Shown here: in pieces, positions 45,001-52,987 of the stretch
How the letters are laid out: every line of letters starts with the position of its first letter
Position numbering within the stretch: position 1 is the stretch's first letter
Program-made: the position numbers and the translations under genes
Notes under the pieces: generated by a model
What the model was told of the DNA's origin: nothing
What the model saw: only the letters and a program-made list of their open reading frames with translations
Database searches by the model: none
Assembly: GCF_024464595.1 (NCBI RefSeq)
Contig: NZ_JANHAW010000002.1
Coordinates: 1-64,000 of the forward strand
Source: Halobellus litoreus
GTDB taxonomy: Archaea > Halobacteriota > Halobacteria > Halobacteriales > Haloferacaceae
Reading direction: 5' to 3'
DNA length: 64,000 nucleotides

Positions 45001-45430
45001 CGCTACGAACGGCGACTACTGGCACGTTGACGACGTCGCGATCACCACGACTACCGAGCAAAATCAGGACATAACGATGACAGGAAATACGGCGACGTTC
45101 ACTCCGTCGACGACTGGTGACTACGAGGTCACGCTCTCCGTCACCGACGACGACGGAGCGACGGATTCGACGTCGCAGACGATAACCGTTGACGAATCGA
45201 CACCGGACGATCAATCGATCTCGCAGGCCGTTGCGAGTCTGAACGACGCCGGTGACGACTCCGTGATCGGTACCCAGGAGATCCAACAGGCGATCGATCT
45301 CTGGGTTGGGAACGATCCCGTCCCAGGTACCGGCGGCGAGACCATCTCGACTCCGCAGATTCAACAACTCATCGACAGTTGGGTCGGGGACGAGACTGTC
45401 GACTCCGCCAACGGAGGTGAAAACGAATGA
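42077..45430 (+). CDS. Exported PKD-rich surface protein with dockerin-like module
   Basis: A 1,117-residue exported protein. Signal peptide (1-33). Three copies of a roughly 120-residue beta domain (34-157, 340-465, 567-690), each with VTLPDGWSV-type, YGPPQPAWVW and TVQVPADTSPGDYTF segments. Several PKD domains (158-245, 247-333, 694-780) and a REJ/PKD-like domain (468-561). From 784 a PKD domain is interrupted by about 155 residues of a jelly-roll-like module (LLDTDFEADSLAAAGW ... YWHVDDVAITT) and resumes at TATFTPSTTGDYEVTLSVTD. A duplicated-helix dockerin-like module (1046-1112) ends the protein. No enzyme domain or membrane anchor is seen, so it is probably a structural or binding component. 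It overlaps the next gene by ATGA. Confidence 0.9.
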   Translation: MNHIAPRTGRITAVLVALLLVTSVFGPIGTVAAEPGVSISQTATSGTTVAPGETITIEATIDYTDVNGPGINATVPDGWSVISHSDDGGTYGPPQPAWIWLAGGETGANGNHTVSYTVQVPTDASSGDYTFSAAGSAGNPAGGPLLESTDELTVTVQENQQPSASFSVTPSDPGAGQTVSFDAAGSSDPDGSIDSYSWDFGDGTAATGATPSHTYDSSGSYTATLTVTDDDGATATSQQTVSVSQANQGPTASVTLSPTDPEVGQTVSFDASGSSDPDGSIASYEWNFGDGTAATGATPSHAYDSTGTYQVNLTVTDDDGATATDTTEVTVEETEPTLDPSVSITQTASSSTSVQPGDTVSVETTIDYADVNGPAIDVTLPDGWSVTSHTDDGGAYGPPEPAWVWSPEGGATGATGSHTVSYTVQVPADTSPDDYTFAAEASGVAPGDQSFVNDTTDLTVTVQAPPNQSPTADAGSDQTVEEETAVTLDASGSSDPDGSIDSYAWSQSGGPAVSLSDTAAAQATFTAPNVDTETTLTFTVEVTDEDGETATDTIEVTVEPTAPTLNPSVSVAQTATSPTSVQPGDTVSVEATINYADVNAPAIDVTLPDGWSVASHSDDGGTYGPPQPAWVWGQQGSETGLTGINTVTYTVQVPADTSPGDYTFAAEASGVDPSDDSFTTDTTDLTVTVQAPVNQDPVASVSATPSDPEVGQTVSFDASESSDSDGSIASYSWDFGEGTTATGANPSHTYDSAGTYTVTLTVTDDDGATATATQQVTVSPAPNQAPSAGFTSSPSAPTVGQQVTLDASGSNDADGSIESYQWTIETPGTTGETTLLDTDFEADSLAAAGWTHGPADGTASAGVSDATSNSGSQSAFHQGGAGALVSPSVDATGSQSIEIDYWVQKGHDDFSENPDANDEEDLVVEFLASSGNWVEIGRIESTASPGAIVDESVVLSDAAALHDGLQVRFRQQGADATNGDYWHVDDVAITTTTEQNQDITMTGNTATFTPSTTGDYEVTLSVTDDDGATDSTSQTITVDESTPDDQSISQAVASLNDAGDDSVIGTQEIQQAIDLWVGNDPVPGTGGETISTPQIQQLIDSWVGDETVDSANGGENE

Positions 45431-47472
45431 TCGACGGAACGCCACGCAGCAGGCGCTTCGCAGCGGTCGTGTTCGCGCTGGTGGTCGGACTGTCGGTTCT
45501 CTCACCGGCAGCCGCTATCCCACAGCCAGCCGACGCCGTCGGTATCGAGCAGACCGCGGGCCAGTCGGTGGTTTCACCGGATCAGACGGTCACGATCGAA
45601 ACGACGATCAACGCCAGCGGCTACAACGCACCGGCGCTGGCGGTCGAACTCCCCGACGGGTGGTCGATCCAGAGTCAGTCGGCGCAGGGGCCAGCTACTT
45701 TCAAGCCCTCGACCAACGAGTGGGTCTGGCTGACTAGTGGCGAGTACACCGTCACCTACTCCGTAGCGGTCCCGTCCGACGAGGCCGACGGTGACTACAG
45801 CATCACCGCCGACGGCTCGGCGATCGACCCGTCCGACGACAGCTTCGTCGACAACGGTGCGTCGACGACGATCACCGTCCAAGCGCAACCGACCAACCAG
45901 CCGCCGAACGCAGACGCGGGCGACGACCAGACGGTCGACGAAGGGTCGACCGTGACGCTCGACGCCTCCGGATCCGACGATCCGGACGGCGACAGCCTGA
46001 GTTACTCCTGGAGCGTGACCGACGACGCGAATACGGGCGTGACGCTCTCCGACGACTCCTCGGAGACGCCCTCGTTCACCGCCCCCGACGTCGACGGCGA
46101 CCAGACGCTCTCGTTCCAGGTCCAGGTCTCCGACGGCGAGACCACCGACACCGACACCGTCGAGGTTACAGTCCAGGATACCGACGACGGAGACCAACCG
46201 CCAGCGGCCGGCGTGACCGTTTCGCAGTCGGCTCAAGCGGCGTCGGTCGCGCCCGGTGAGACGGTGACGTTCGACGCGTCGATATCCACGACGGCCGCGA
46301 ACGCGCCGGCGCTCGACGTGACGCTACCGTCGGGCTGGTCGATACAGAGCCAGTCCGCCGACGGTCCCGCCACGTTCAAGCCGGCTACCAACGAGTGGGT
46401 CTGGCTTTCGGGCGGTGACTACACTGTCACTTACACCGTGAGCGTGCCTTCCGGTGCGACCGGCGGGCAATACGACGTCACCGCCGACGCGTCGGCTGTA
46501 GACCAAGCCACCGACGAATTCGTCAGCGACTCGACGACGACGTCGGTCACCGTCCAGGCGCAGCCAACGAACCAGCCGCCGTCCGCCGATTTCACCGTGT
46601 CTCCGACCGAACCCGAAGTCGGCCAGACGGTGACGTTCGACGCGTCCGCTTCCACGGACGACGGTTCCATCACGTCCTACAACTGGGACTTCGCTGACGG
46701 TGAGACCGCCTCTGGCGAATCCGTCACCCACACGTACGACGACGCGGACGCCTACCCCGTAACCCTCACCGTCGTCGACGATGACGGTGCGATGGATATG
46801 AACGTCCAGACCGTCTCCGTCAGCGAACCGACGGAGCCCGAACCCGACCAGTCGACCGCGGTGTCGCTGTCGCCCAGCGACGACCTCGTCGCCGTGAACG
46901 GCACGACCACGTACGACGTGGTGGTCGAGAACGCCGACGGCGGCGTCGGCGCGTACAGTCTCGCCCTCTCCGTCGACGACGGCGAGATCGCCACCATCAC
47001 GGACGTCTCGGCCGACGAGGACGCGATGTCTGACGTCCAGGTCTCCGCCGACGGCAGTTCGGCATCGGCCGACGTGGCGCTGCTCGACACCGAACAGACC
47101 GGTTCCGTCACCGTCGCGACCGTGACGGTCGCGGGCGAGGCGGACGGCGAGGCCGAGATCGGCCTCGAGATGTCCAGCCTCGGGACCGAGTCGGGTGACG
47201 CGTACGACGTCACGGCCGAGAACGGCGCGACGCTCACCGTCTCCGAGCTCGTCGTCGGCGGCGCCGAGCAGCCCGCGCAGGACCCCGACGACGACGGCGT
47301 CTACGAGGACGTGAACGGTGACGGCTCCGTCGACGTGCTCGACGTCCAACTGCTGTTCGCCGAGCGCAACAGCGACGTCGTCCAGAACTCGCCCGTCGCC
47401 TTCGACTTCAACGGCGACGGCGAGTTCGACATCCTGGACGTCCAGAGTCTCTACTACGGGGAGGTCGCCTGA
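45427..47472 (+). CDS. Adaptor-like scaffold: cohesin-like domain plus dockerin
   Basis: A 681-residue exported protein. Signal peptide (about 10-30); two copies (38-153, 258-378) of the beta domain found in the preceding protein; REJ/PKD-like (158-256) and PKD (382-470) domains; a cohesin-like domain (about 475-615: LVAVNGTTTYDVVVENADGG, GAYSLALSVDD, GSVTVATVTVAGEADGEAEI); and a canonical type-I dockerin (621-681) with two calcium loops, DVNGDGSVDVLDVQLLF and DFNGDGEFDILDVQSLY. One protein carrying both partners is the layout of adaptor scaffoldins in bacterial cellulosomes. It overlaps the upstream gene by ATGA and is 6 bases from the next. Binding partners are inferred, not shown. Confidence 0.9.
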   Translation: MIDGTPRSRRFAAVVFALVVGLSVLSPAAAIPQPADAVGIEQTAGQSVVSPDQTVTIETTINASGYNAPALAVELPDGWSIQSQSAQGPATFKPSTNEWVWLTSGEYTVTYSVAVPSDEADGDYSITADGSAIDPSDDSFVDNGASTTITVQAQPTNQPPNADAGDDQTVDEGSTVTLDASGSDDPDGDSLSYSWSVTDDANTGVTLSDDSSETPSFTAPDVDGDQTLSFQVQVSDGETTDTDTVEVTVQDTDDGDQPPAAGVTVSQSAQAASVAPGETVTFDASISTTAANAPALDVTLPSGWSIQSQSADGPATFKPATNEWVWLSGGDYTVTYTVSVPSGATGGQYDVTADASAVDQATDEFVSDSTTTSVTVQAQPTNQPPSADFTVSPTEPEVGQTVTFDASASTDDGSITSYNWDFADGETASGESVTHTYDDADAYPVTLTVVDDDGAMDMNVQTVSVSEPTEPEPDQSTAVSLSPSDDLVAVNGTTTYDVVVENADGGVGAYSLALSVDDGEIATITDVSADEDAMSDVQVSADGSSASADVALLDTEQTGSVTVATVTVAGEADGEAEIGLEMSSLGTESGDAYDVTAENGATLTVSELVVGGAEQPAQDPDDDGVYEDVNGDGSVDVLDVQLLFAERNSDVVQNSPVAFDFNGDGEFDILDVQSLYYGEVA

Positions 47473-47478
47473 AGGACG

Positions 47479-48333
47479 ATGACCGCGATAACAGACCGAC
47501 GCTACGCTCGGTACGGCGCCTGCGCGCTCGCTCTCGTCGTGCTTCTCGGCGGGGCAGTCAGCGTTGCGGCCGCCGCGAGCACCACGAACGTCGACGCGAC
47601 TGCGGAGACTGACCGCCTCTCCCCAGGCGACACCACGGCCATCGACGTCGTGGTCGAGAACGCCGACGGCGGCGTCGGTGCGTTCGAGGCGACGGTGACG
47701 CTGTCGGATCCGGGCGCTGCGTCCGTCGCGGACGTGACTCTCTACGGTGATCCGAGTCTCAGCAACGTGACCGAACGAGCCGACGGCGTCGAAGTGAGTT
47801 CGGCGCTCGCGGACACCGAAGACACCGGACGCGTCACGATCGCGACGGTCGTCGTCAGCGCGGACGAACCGGGAGAGACGGACGTCGACGTGACGATCGA
47901 CGTTCTCGGCGACGAGGACGGCGAAGCGTACGCCGTCGAGACGGTCGACCGTCCGACGCTCTCGGTCGTGGCCGACGACTCGGATGAGGACGATTCGAGC
48001 GACGAGGACGACGAGACGACCGTCACTAGCGTCAGCGAGGCGGTCGACGACAGCGACGACACGGAAGACGTCGCGAACGACCAGGGCGGCGACTCGATTG
48101 ACTCCGACGAAGCGGAAGGCGACAGCACCGGCGGTGATGGTGCTGACGGGACCGCGAGTTCGTCCGACGGCGAGCAGGCCGAGGGCGGACTCGCAGCGGA
48201 CCAATCGGCCGAGGATCGGGGAACCGTCGAGCGGTTCGCGACGTCGCTCCCCCAGCGGCCGTCCCTCCTAGGCACGCTCGGTCTCCTCATCGCCGTCGCT
48301 CTCGGTACCCTCTATCGACGTCTGCGGGTCTAA
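47479..48333 (+). CDS. Membrane-anchored cohesin-like surface protein
   Basis: A 284-residue protein. Signal peptide (about 10-36, ending AAAA); a cohesin-like domain (about 38-168) clearly related to that of the upstream protein (TTAIDVVVENADGGVGAFEATVTLSD; GRVTIATVVVSADEPGETDV); an acidic Ser/Asp/Glu/Gly stalk (about 170-255); then a single membrane helix (LLGTLGLLIAVALGTLY) followed by RRLRV inside. This is the only member of the five-gene set with a C-terminal anchor, which fits an anchoring scaffoldin that holds the others at the cell surface. No PGF-type sorting motif is seen. Confidence 0.9.
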   Translation: MTAITDRRYARYGACALALVVLLGGAVSVAAAASTTNVDATAETDRLSPGDTTAIDVVVENADGGVGAFEATVTLSDPGAASVADVTLYGDPSLSNVTERADGVEVSSALADTEDTGRVTIATVVVSADEPGETDVDVTIDVLGDEDGEAYAVETVDRPTLSVVADDSDEDDSSDEDDETTVTSVSEAVDDSDDTEDVANDQGGDSIDSDEAEGDSTGGDGADGTASSSDGEQAEGGLAADQSAEDRGTVERFATSLPQRPSLLGTLGLLIAVALGTLYRRLRV

Positions 48334-48489
48334 GCGCCCTCTTCTCGGCCTCCTTTTCGACGTGCGACGTATAATCCAGTCGAGATGACTGGAGCGCGAT
48401 CGGAGAGATCGACATACTGCGGTGAGGACCGTCAGCACCGGTCGTCGCGCAAGCGTGAGTTTATAGGCAATCGCGGAGCCAGGTGAGGT

Positions 48490-49878
48490 ATGGAACTCTT
48501 CGGGACCGCTGGAATCCGCGGGTCGGCGCGAGAACGGGTGACGCCGGAACTCGCGCTCGCCGTCGGGCGTGCGGTCGGCGCCGACGCGGTCGAGTCGGCC
48601 GAGACGGGAGAGAACGCCTCGCGGCGCCCGGTGGTGGTCGTCGGACGCGACGGACGAACCACGGGGCCGGCGCTCGCGGCGGCCGTGGAAGCCGGTCTCG
48701 AATCCGCCGGCGCGGACGTCCGCCGGATCGGCGTCGTGCCCACGCCGGCGCTCGCGTACGCCTCTCGGGGGCGTTACGGGGTGATGCTCACCGCCTCGCA
48801 CAACCCGCCGACGGACAACGGAATCAAGGTCTTCGTCGACGGCGAGGAGTACGACCGGGGGCGCGAGCGGGGCGTCGAAGCCCACGTCGCGGCCGAGGGT
48901 TCGCCAGTCGCGTGGGACGAGTGGGGGATCGCGGAGACGAGCGACGTCCTCCCCGCCTACCGCGCGGCGGTCCTCGAGTACGCGAAGACGCACGGCGCGG
49001 ACGCGACGGGGCTCGACGTCGCGGTCGACCTCGGCAACGGGATGGGGGCGCTCGGGACGCCGCAGGTCCTCCGCGAACTGGGCGCGCGGGTCGTCACCCT
49101 CAACGGACAGATCGACGGCCACTTCCCCGGCCGCGAGTCGAAGCCGACGCCCGAGACGCTGGCCGACCTCCGGGAGTTCGTCAGCGAGGGCGACTTCGCC
49201 TTCGGTATCGGTCACGACGGCGACGCGGACCGGATCGTGATCGTCGACGACGAGGGCGACGTCGTCCACGAGGACACCGTCGTCGCGATCCTGGCCGCCC
49301 ACTTCGTCCGCGCGTCGGACGCGGCCGACCCGGTCGTCGTGACGACCCCGAACGCGTCCGGTCGGATCGACGAGCGAGTCCGCGATGCCGGCGGGCGCGT
49401 CGAGCGGGTGCGTCTCGGCGCGCTCCACGAGGGGATCGCCGCGGCGCGTCGCGACGGTGGCGACGTCGTCTTCGCCGCCGAACCGTGGAAGCACATCCAC
49501 CCGGCCCACGGCGGGTGGATCGACGGGGTCGCCTCGGCGGCCGTCCTGACCCGACTCGTCGCGAGCGAGGGCCTCGACGGCCTCCGCGCGCCCGTCACCG
49601 AGCGACCGTACCGGAAGGTGAGCCTCGACTGCCCCGACGGCCGCAAGGCCGACGCGATGACACAGTTGGAGACGGCGTTGCCGGAGGCGTTCCCCGATGC
49701 CAGCGTCGAGACGGAGTACGGGGTCCGACTGGAGTTCGACGACGGGTCGTGGACGCTGGTCCGCCCCTCCGGAACGGAACCGTACGTCCGCGTGTACGCC
49801 GAGGCCGACGACGTCGATGCGTTCGTGGCGTCGGTCACCGAGGTCGTCGCCGCCGCAGTCGAGGGAGACGGCCACTGA
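48490..49878 (+). CDS. Phosphohexomutase (phosphoglucosamine/phosphomannomutase family)
   Basis: A 462-residue cytoplasmic sugar-phosphate mutase. The phosphoserine loop is MLTASHNPPTDNGIK, the magnesium site FGIGHDGDADR, the sugar-binding loop AEPWKHIHP (a variant of the usual GEQSGH/GEESG type) and the phosphate-binding end RPSGTEPYVRVY. It interconverts a hexose 6- and 1-phosphate for surface polymer or nucleotide-sugar synthesis; which hexose cannot be told. A TATA element TTTATAGG (48460-48467) lies about 27 bases before the ATG at 48490, so it is transcribed separately from the surface-protein locus. Confidence 0.93.
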   Translation: MELFGTAGIRGSARERVTPELALAVGRAVGADAVESAETGENASRRPVVVVGRDGRTTGPALAAAVEAGLESAGADVRRIGVVPTPALAYASRGRYGVMLTASHNPPTDNGIKVFVDGEEYDRGRERGVEAHVAAEGSPVAWDEWGIAETSDVLPAYRAAVLEYAKTHGADATGLDVAVDLGNGMGALGTPQVLRELGARVVTLNGQIDGHFPGRESKPTPETLADLREFVSEGDFAFGIGHDGDADRIVIVDDEGDVVHEDTVVAILAAHFVRASDAADPVVVTTPNASGRIDERVRDAGGRVERVRLGALHEGIAAARRDGGDVVFAAEPWKHIHPAHGGWIDGVASAAVLTRLVASEGLDGLRAPVTERPYRKVSLDCPDGRKADAMTQLETALPEAFPDASVETEYGVRLEFDDGSWTLVRPSGTEPYVRVYAEADDVDAFVASVTEVVAAAVEGDGH

Positions 49879-50028
49879 GTTTCCGGCCCTCGATCCGCGG
49901 TGTCCGTTCGATCGACGGCTCCCGTCGGATACTCGTCCACTTTTCGAGCGGCAGACTGCGGGTGCAGAGACAGAAGCGACGAATTTATGCACATCTCTCT
50001 GCCCATTGTTCTATAGGAGTACACAGCT

Positions 50029-51174
50029 ATGGATAGACGTACATTCGTGAAGGCGACGGGCGTCGCGGGTATCGCGGGACTGGCAGGGTGTAGCGGCGGT
50101 CCGACCGGCGGCACCGACACCGCGACGGACGCCCCGGAAACCGGCGACGGTGACAGCGGCGGCGACTCAAGCGGCGAGGAGACGACGACCGCGGAACCGA
50201 CCGACGACGGCCCGGCGGCCAACATCGGGATGGTCTACGCGACGGGTGGTCTCGGCGACGGGTCGTTCAACGACCAGGCCCAGCAGGGGGCGCTCCAGGC
50301 AGAGGAGGAACTGGGCATCTCGTTCAACGAGGCGCAGCCGGACGAGGTCTCACAGTTCAGCACGTTCCAGCAGCAGTTCGCGGGGTCGACGGACCCGAAC
50401 TACGACCTGGTCTGTTGTATCGGGTTCCTTCAGGCCGACGCGCTTTCCGATTCCGCCGAGTCGTACCCCGAGCAGAACTTCATGCTCGTCGACTCGGCAG
50501 TCGACGCGCCGAACGTCAACAACTACGTGTTCGCCGAGCACGAGGGATCGTATCTCGCGGGTCTGATGGCGAGCCTCCTCACGACCCAGGAGTTCTCCGC
50601 CGGTGCGGGCTCGACCGCGGGCGATTCGACGAACGTCGGCTTCGTCGGCGGCGTCGAGTCGGACCTGATCCAGAAGTTCGAGGCCGGCTTCGTCGCGGGC
50701 GTCCAGGCCGGCAGCGACGACGTCGACGTCAGCACGAACTACACGGGGAGTTTCAACGACCCCGCGGCCGGGAAGGAGGCCGCGACGGCGATGTACAACA
50801 GCGGTGCCGACATCGTCTACCACGCCGCCGGGAACACCGGGACGGGCGTCTTCCAGGCCGCCCAGGAGCAGGAGAAGTTCGCGATCGGCGTCGACCGCGA
50901 CCAGTCGATCACGAAGCCCTCCTACTCGGACGTCATCCTCGGCAGTATGGTCAAGCGCGTGGACACGGCCGTCTACACCTCGATCCAGTCCGTCGTCGAG
51001 GGCAACTTCGAGGGCGGCAACACCAGCGAACTCGGCCTCGACCAGGAGGGCGTCGCGCTGGTCTACGGCGACCAGCTCGGTTCCGAGATCCCGCAGGACG
51101 TCGCCGACCAGGTCGCGACCGCGCGAGAGGACATCATCGCGGGCGACATCGACGTGCCGTCGTCGCCGCAGTAA
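50029..51174 (+). CDS. BMP-type ABC receptor lipoprotein
   Basis: A 381-residue lipoprotein receptor of the basic membrane protein (BMP/PnrA) family, which commonly binds nucleosides. Tat-type RRTFVK (3-8), lipobox LAGC (lipidated Cys21), a Thr/Ser/Asp-rich linker (22-63), then the binding domain with GMVYATGGLGDGSFND, FAEHEGSYLAGLMASLL, FVGGVESDLIQKFEAGF and FAIGVDRDQS. It starts an importer set with the ATPase and two permeases that follow. A TATA-like AATTTATG (49982-49989) is 27 bases before the probable start of transcription, and TAGGAG (50012-50017) is a weak ribosome site. Confidence 0.94.
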   Translation: MDRRTFVKATGVAGIAGLAGCSGGPTGGTDTATDAPETGDGDSGGDSSGEETTTAEPTDDGPAANIGMVYATGGLGDGSFNDQAQQGALQAEEELGISFNEAQPDEVSQFSTFQQQFAGSTDPNYDLVCCIGFLQADALSDSAESYPEQNFMLVDSAVDAPNVNNYVFAEHEGSYLAGLMASLLTTQEFSAGAGSTAGDSTNVGFVGGVESDLIQKFEAGFVAGVQAGSDDVDVSTNYTGSFNDPAAGKEAATAMYNSGADIVYHAAGNTGTGVFQAAQEQEKFAIGVDRDQSITKPSYSDVILGSMVKRVDTAVYTSIQSVVEGNFEGGNTSELGLDQEGVALVYGDQLGSEIPQDVADQVATAREDIIAGDIDVPSSPQ

Positions 51175-51391
51175 GCGCGAACCGGGCTCGGACCGCGTCG
51201 CTCGGACGGGCGGACCGAGTTTCCGTTCGGACCCGCGGACCGACATCTCGTTCGGACCGGCGCCGTTCGGTAACGACTCGTTTGTTCCGCGGCGACCGCA
51301 GCCGCGACCGGTCGATCCGAGCGTTCGCCCGCATACCCGGTCGAATATCCAAACCTATTCGTTCGTCCCCCGTACAAGGGCAGACAGATCT

Positions 51392-52987
51392 ATGGATACA
51401 GCCGTCCACCTCGACGGGATTACCAAACGGTTCCCGGGTGTCGTAGCGAACGACGACGTGGACCTCGCCGTCGAGCGCGGGACTGTGCACGCTCTCCTCG
51501 GAGAGAACGGGGCGGGGAAGACGACGCTGATGAACGTGCTCTACGGCCTCTACGAGCCGACTTCGGGGCAGGTCTTCGTCGACGACGCCGAACGACGGTT
51601 CGACTCGCCGCGCGACGCTATCGACGCCGGGATCGGGATGATTCACCAGCACTTTATGCTGGTCGACCCGATGACCGTCACCGAGAACATCACGCTCGGC
51701 AACGAGCCGAAAAAGTGGGGCGGACTCGCCGTCGATCGGGCGGCCGCACGCGAGGCCGTCGTCGAACTCTCCGAACGCTACGGGTTCGACGTCGACCCCG
51801 ACGCCCGGATCGAGGACGTCTCAGTCGGCGAACAGCAGCGCGTCGAGATTCTCAAGGCCCTCTACCGCGGCGCGGACGTGTTGATCCTCGACGAGCCGAC
51901 GGCGGTGCTGACGCCGCAGGAGGTCGAGGAACTGTTCGAGGTGCTCGAAGAACTCACCGCCCAGGGGAAGACGATCATCTTCATCACGCACAAACTGGGC
52001 GAGGCGATGCGGGCGGCCGACGAGATCACGGTCCTCAGAGACGGCCGCAACGTCGGCACCGTCGACGCCGAGGGGACGACCCGCGAGAACCTCGCGGAAC
52101 TGATGGTCGGGCGGGAGGTGCTGCTCGACGTCGACCGCCCGCCGGCGGAGACCGGCGACGTGGTCGCGTCGGTCTCGGACATCGTCGTCGAGGACGACCG
52201 CGGAGTCCGCGCGGTCGACGAGGTCTCGCTGGAAGTCCGGGAGGGCGAGGTGTTCGGCATCGCGGGCGTCGACGGGAACGGCCAGTCCGAACTCATCGAA
52301 GCCCTGACTGGCCTGGCCGCGCCCGAGGCCGGGCGGATCGAGTTCCTGAACGAGGACGTCACCGACGCCTCCCGCCGCCAGCGCATCGAGTCGGGGATGG
52401 CGTACATCCCCGAGGACAGACAGGAGCGCGGACTGGTGATGGACTTCGACCTCGTCGAGAACGGGCTCTTGGGGAGCCAGCACAGCCCCGAATTCGGACC
52501 GAACGGCCGGATCGACTGGCCGGCCACCAGAGAACACGCCGAGTCCATTATCGAGGAGTACGACGTGCGGCCGCCGAACCCCGATTCGATCTCGGAGTCG
52601 CTCTCCGGCGGGAACCAGCAGAAGTTCATCGTCGGCCGGGAGTTCTCCCGCGACCCCGAACTCGTGGTCGCCGCGCACCCGACCCGCGGGGTCGACGTCG
52701 GATCGATCGAGTTCATTCACGAGCGGTTGCTGGAACTCCGCAAGGAGGGCGTCGCGATCGTGCTGATCTCCTCGAAGTTGGAGGAGGTCCAGGGACTCTC
52801 GGACCGCCTCGCCGTGATGTACGAGGGCGAGTTCATCGACGTCGTCGACCCCGCCGAGACGACCGAAGAGGAACTGGGCCTGCTGATGGCGGGCGAGCGC
52901 CCGGACGCGGACGCCGCACAGCGCAGTGAGCAGTCGGTGCCGCAGGGCGACGGTGCGGACGCTGCCACGGGCGGTGAGCACGCGTGA
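51392..52987 (+). CDS. ABC importer ATPase, duplicated (nucleoside/sugar type)
   Basis: A 531-residue ATPase with two fused nucleotide-binding domains, as in RbsA and nucleoside importers. Domain 1 has Walker A GENGAGKTT, signature VSVGEQQR and Walker B LILDEPTA. Domain 2 has GVDGNGQSE in place of Walker A, signature LSGGNQQK and a weakened Walker B VVAAHPTRG in place of the Asp-Glu form, so catalysis is likely confined to one site as is common in this family. A Gln/Gly/Asp-rich tail ends the protein. It overlaps the next gene by GTGA. The start at 51392 follows 217 bases of spacer holding a possible promoter near 51350. Confidence 0.94.
   Translation: MDTAVHLDGITKRFPGVVANDDVDLAVERGTVHALLGENGAGKTTLMNVLYGLYEPTSGQVFVDDAERRFDSPRDAIDAGIGMIHQHFMLVDPMTVTENITLGNEPKKWGGLAVDRAAAREAVVELSERYGFDVDPDARIEDVSVGEQQRVEILKALYRGADVLILDEPTAVLTPQEVEELFEVLEELTAQGKTIIFITHKLGEAMRAADEITVLRDGRNVGTVDAEGTTRENLAELMVGREVLLDVDRPPAETGDVVASVSDIVVEDDRGVRAVDEVSLEVREGEVFGIAGVDGNGQSELIEALTGLAAPEAGRIEFLNEDVTDASRRQRIESGMAYIPEDRQERGLVMDFDLVENGLLGSQHSPEFGPNGRIDWPATREHAESIIEEYDVRPPNPDSISESLSGGNQQKFIVGREFSRDPELVVAAHPTRGVDVGSIEFIHERLLELRKEGVAIVLISSKLEEVQGLSDRLAVMYEGEFIDVVDPAETTEEELGLLMAGERPDADAAQRSEQSVPQGDGADAATGGEHA

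Noticed and set aside
42842-45505. Long open frame (887 codons) opposite the PKD-rich protein
   Set aside because: A shadow of repeated GC-rich codons; it has no signal peptide or domain, and its Arg/Val-rich composition is unlike haloarchaeal proteins.
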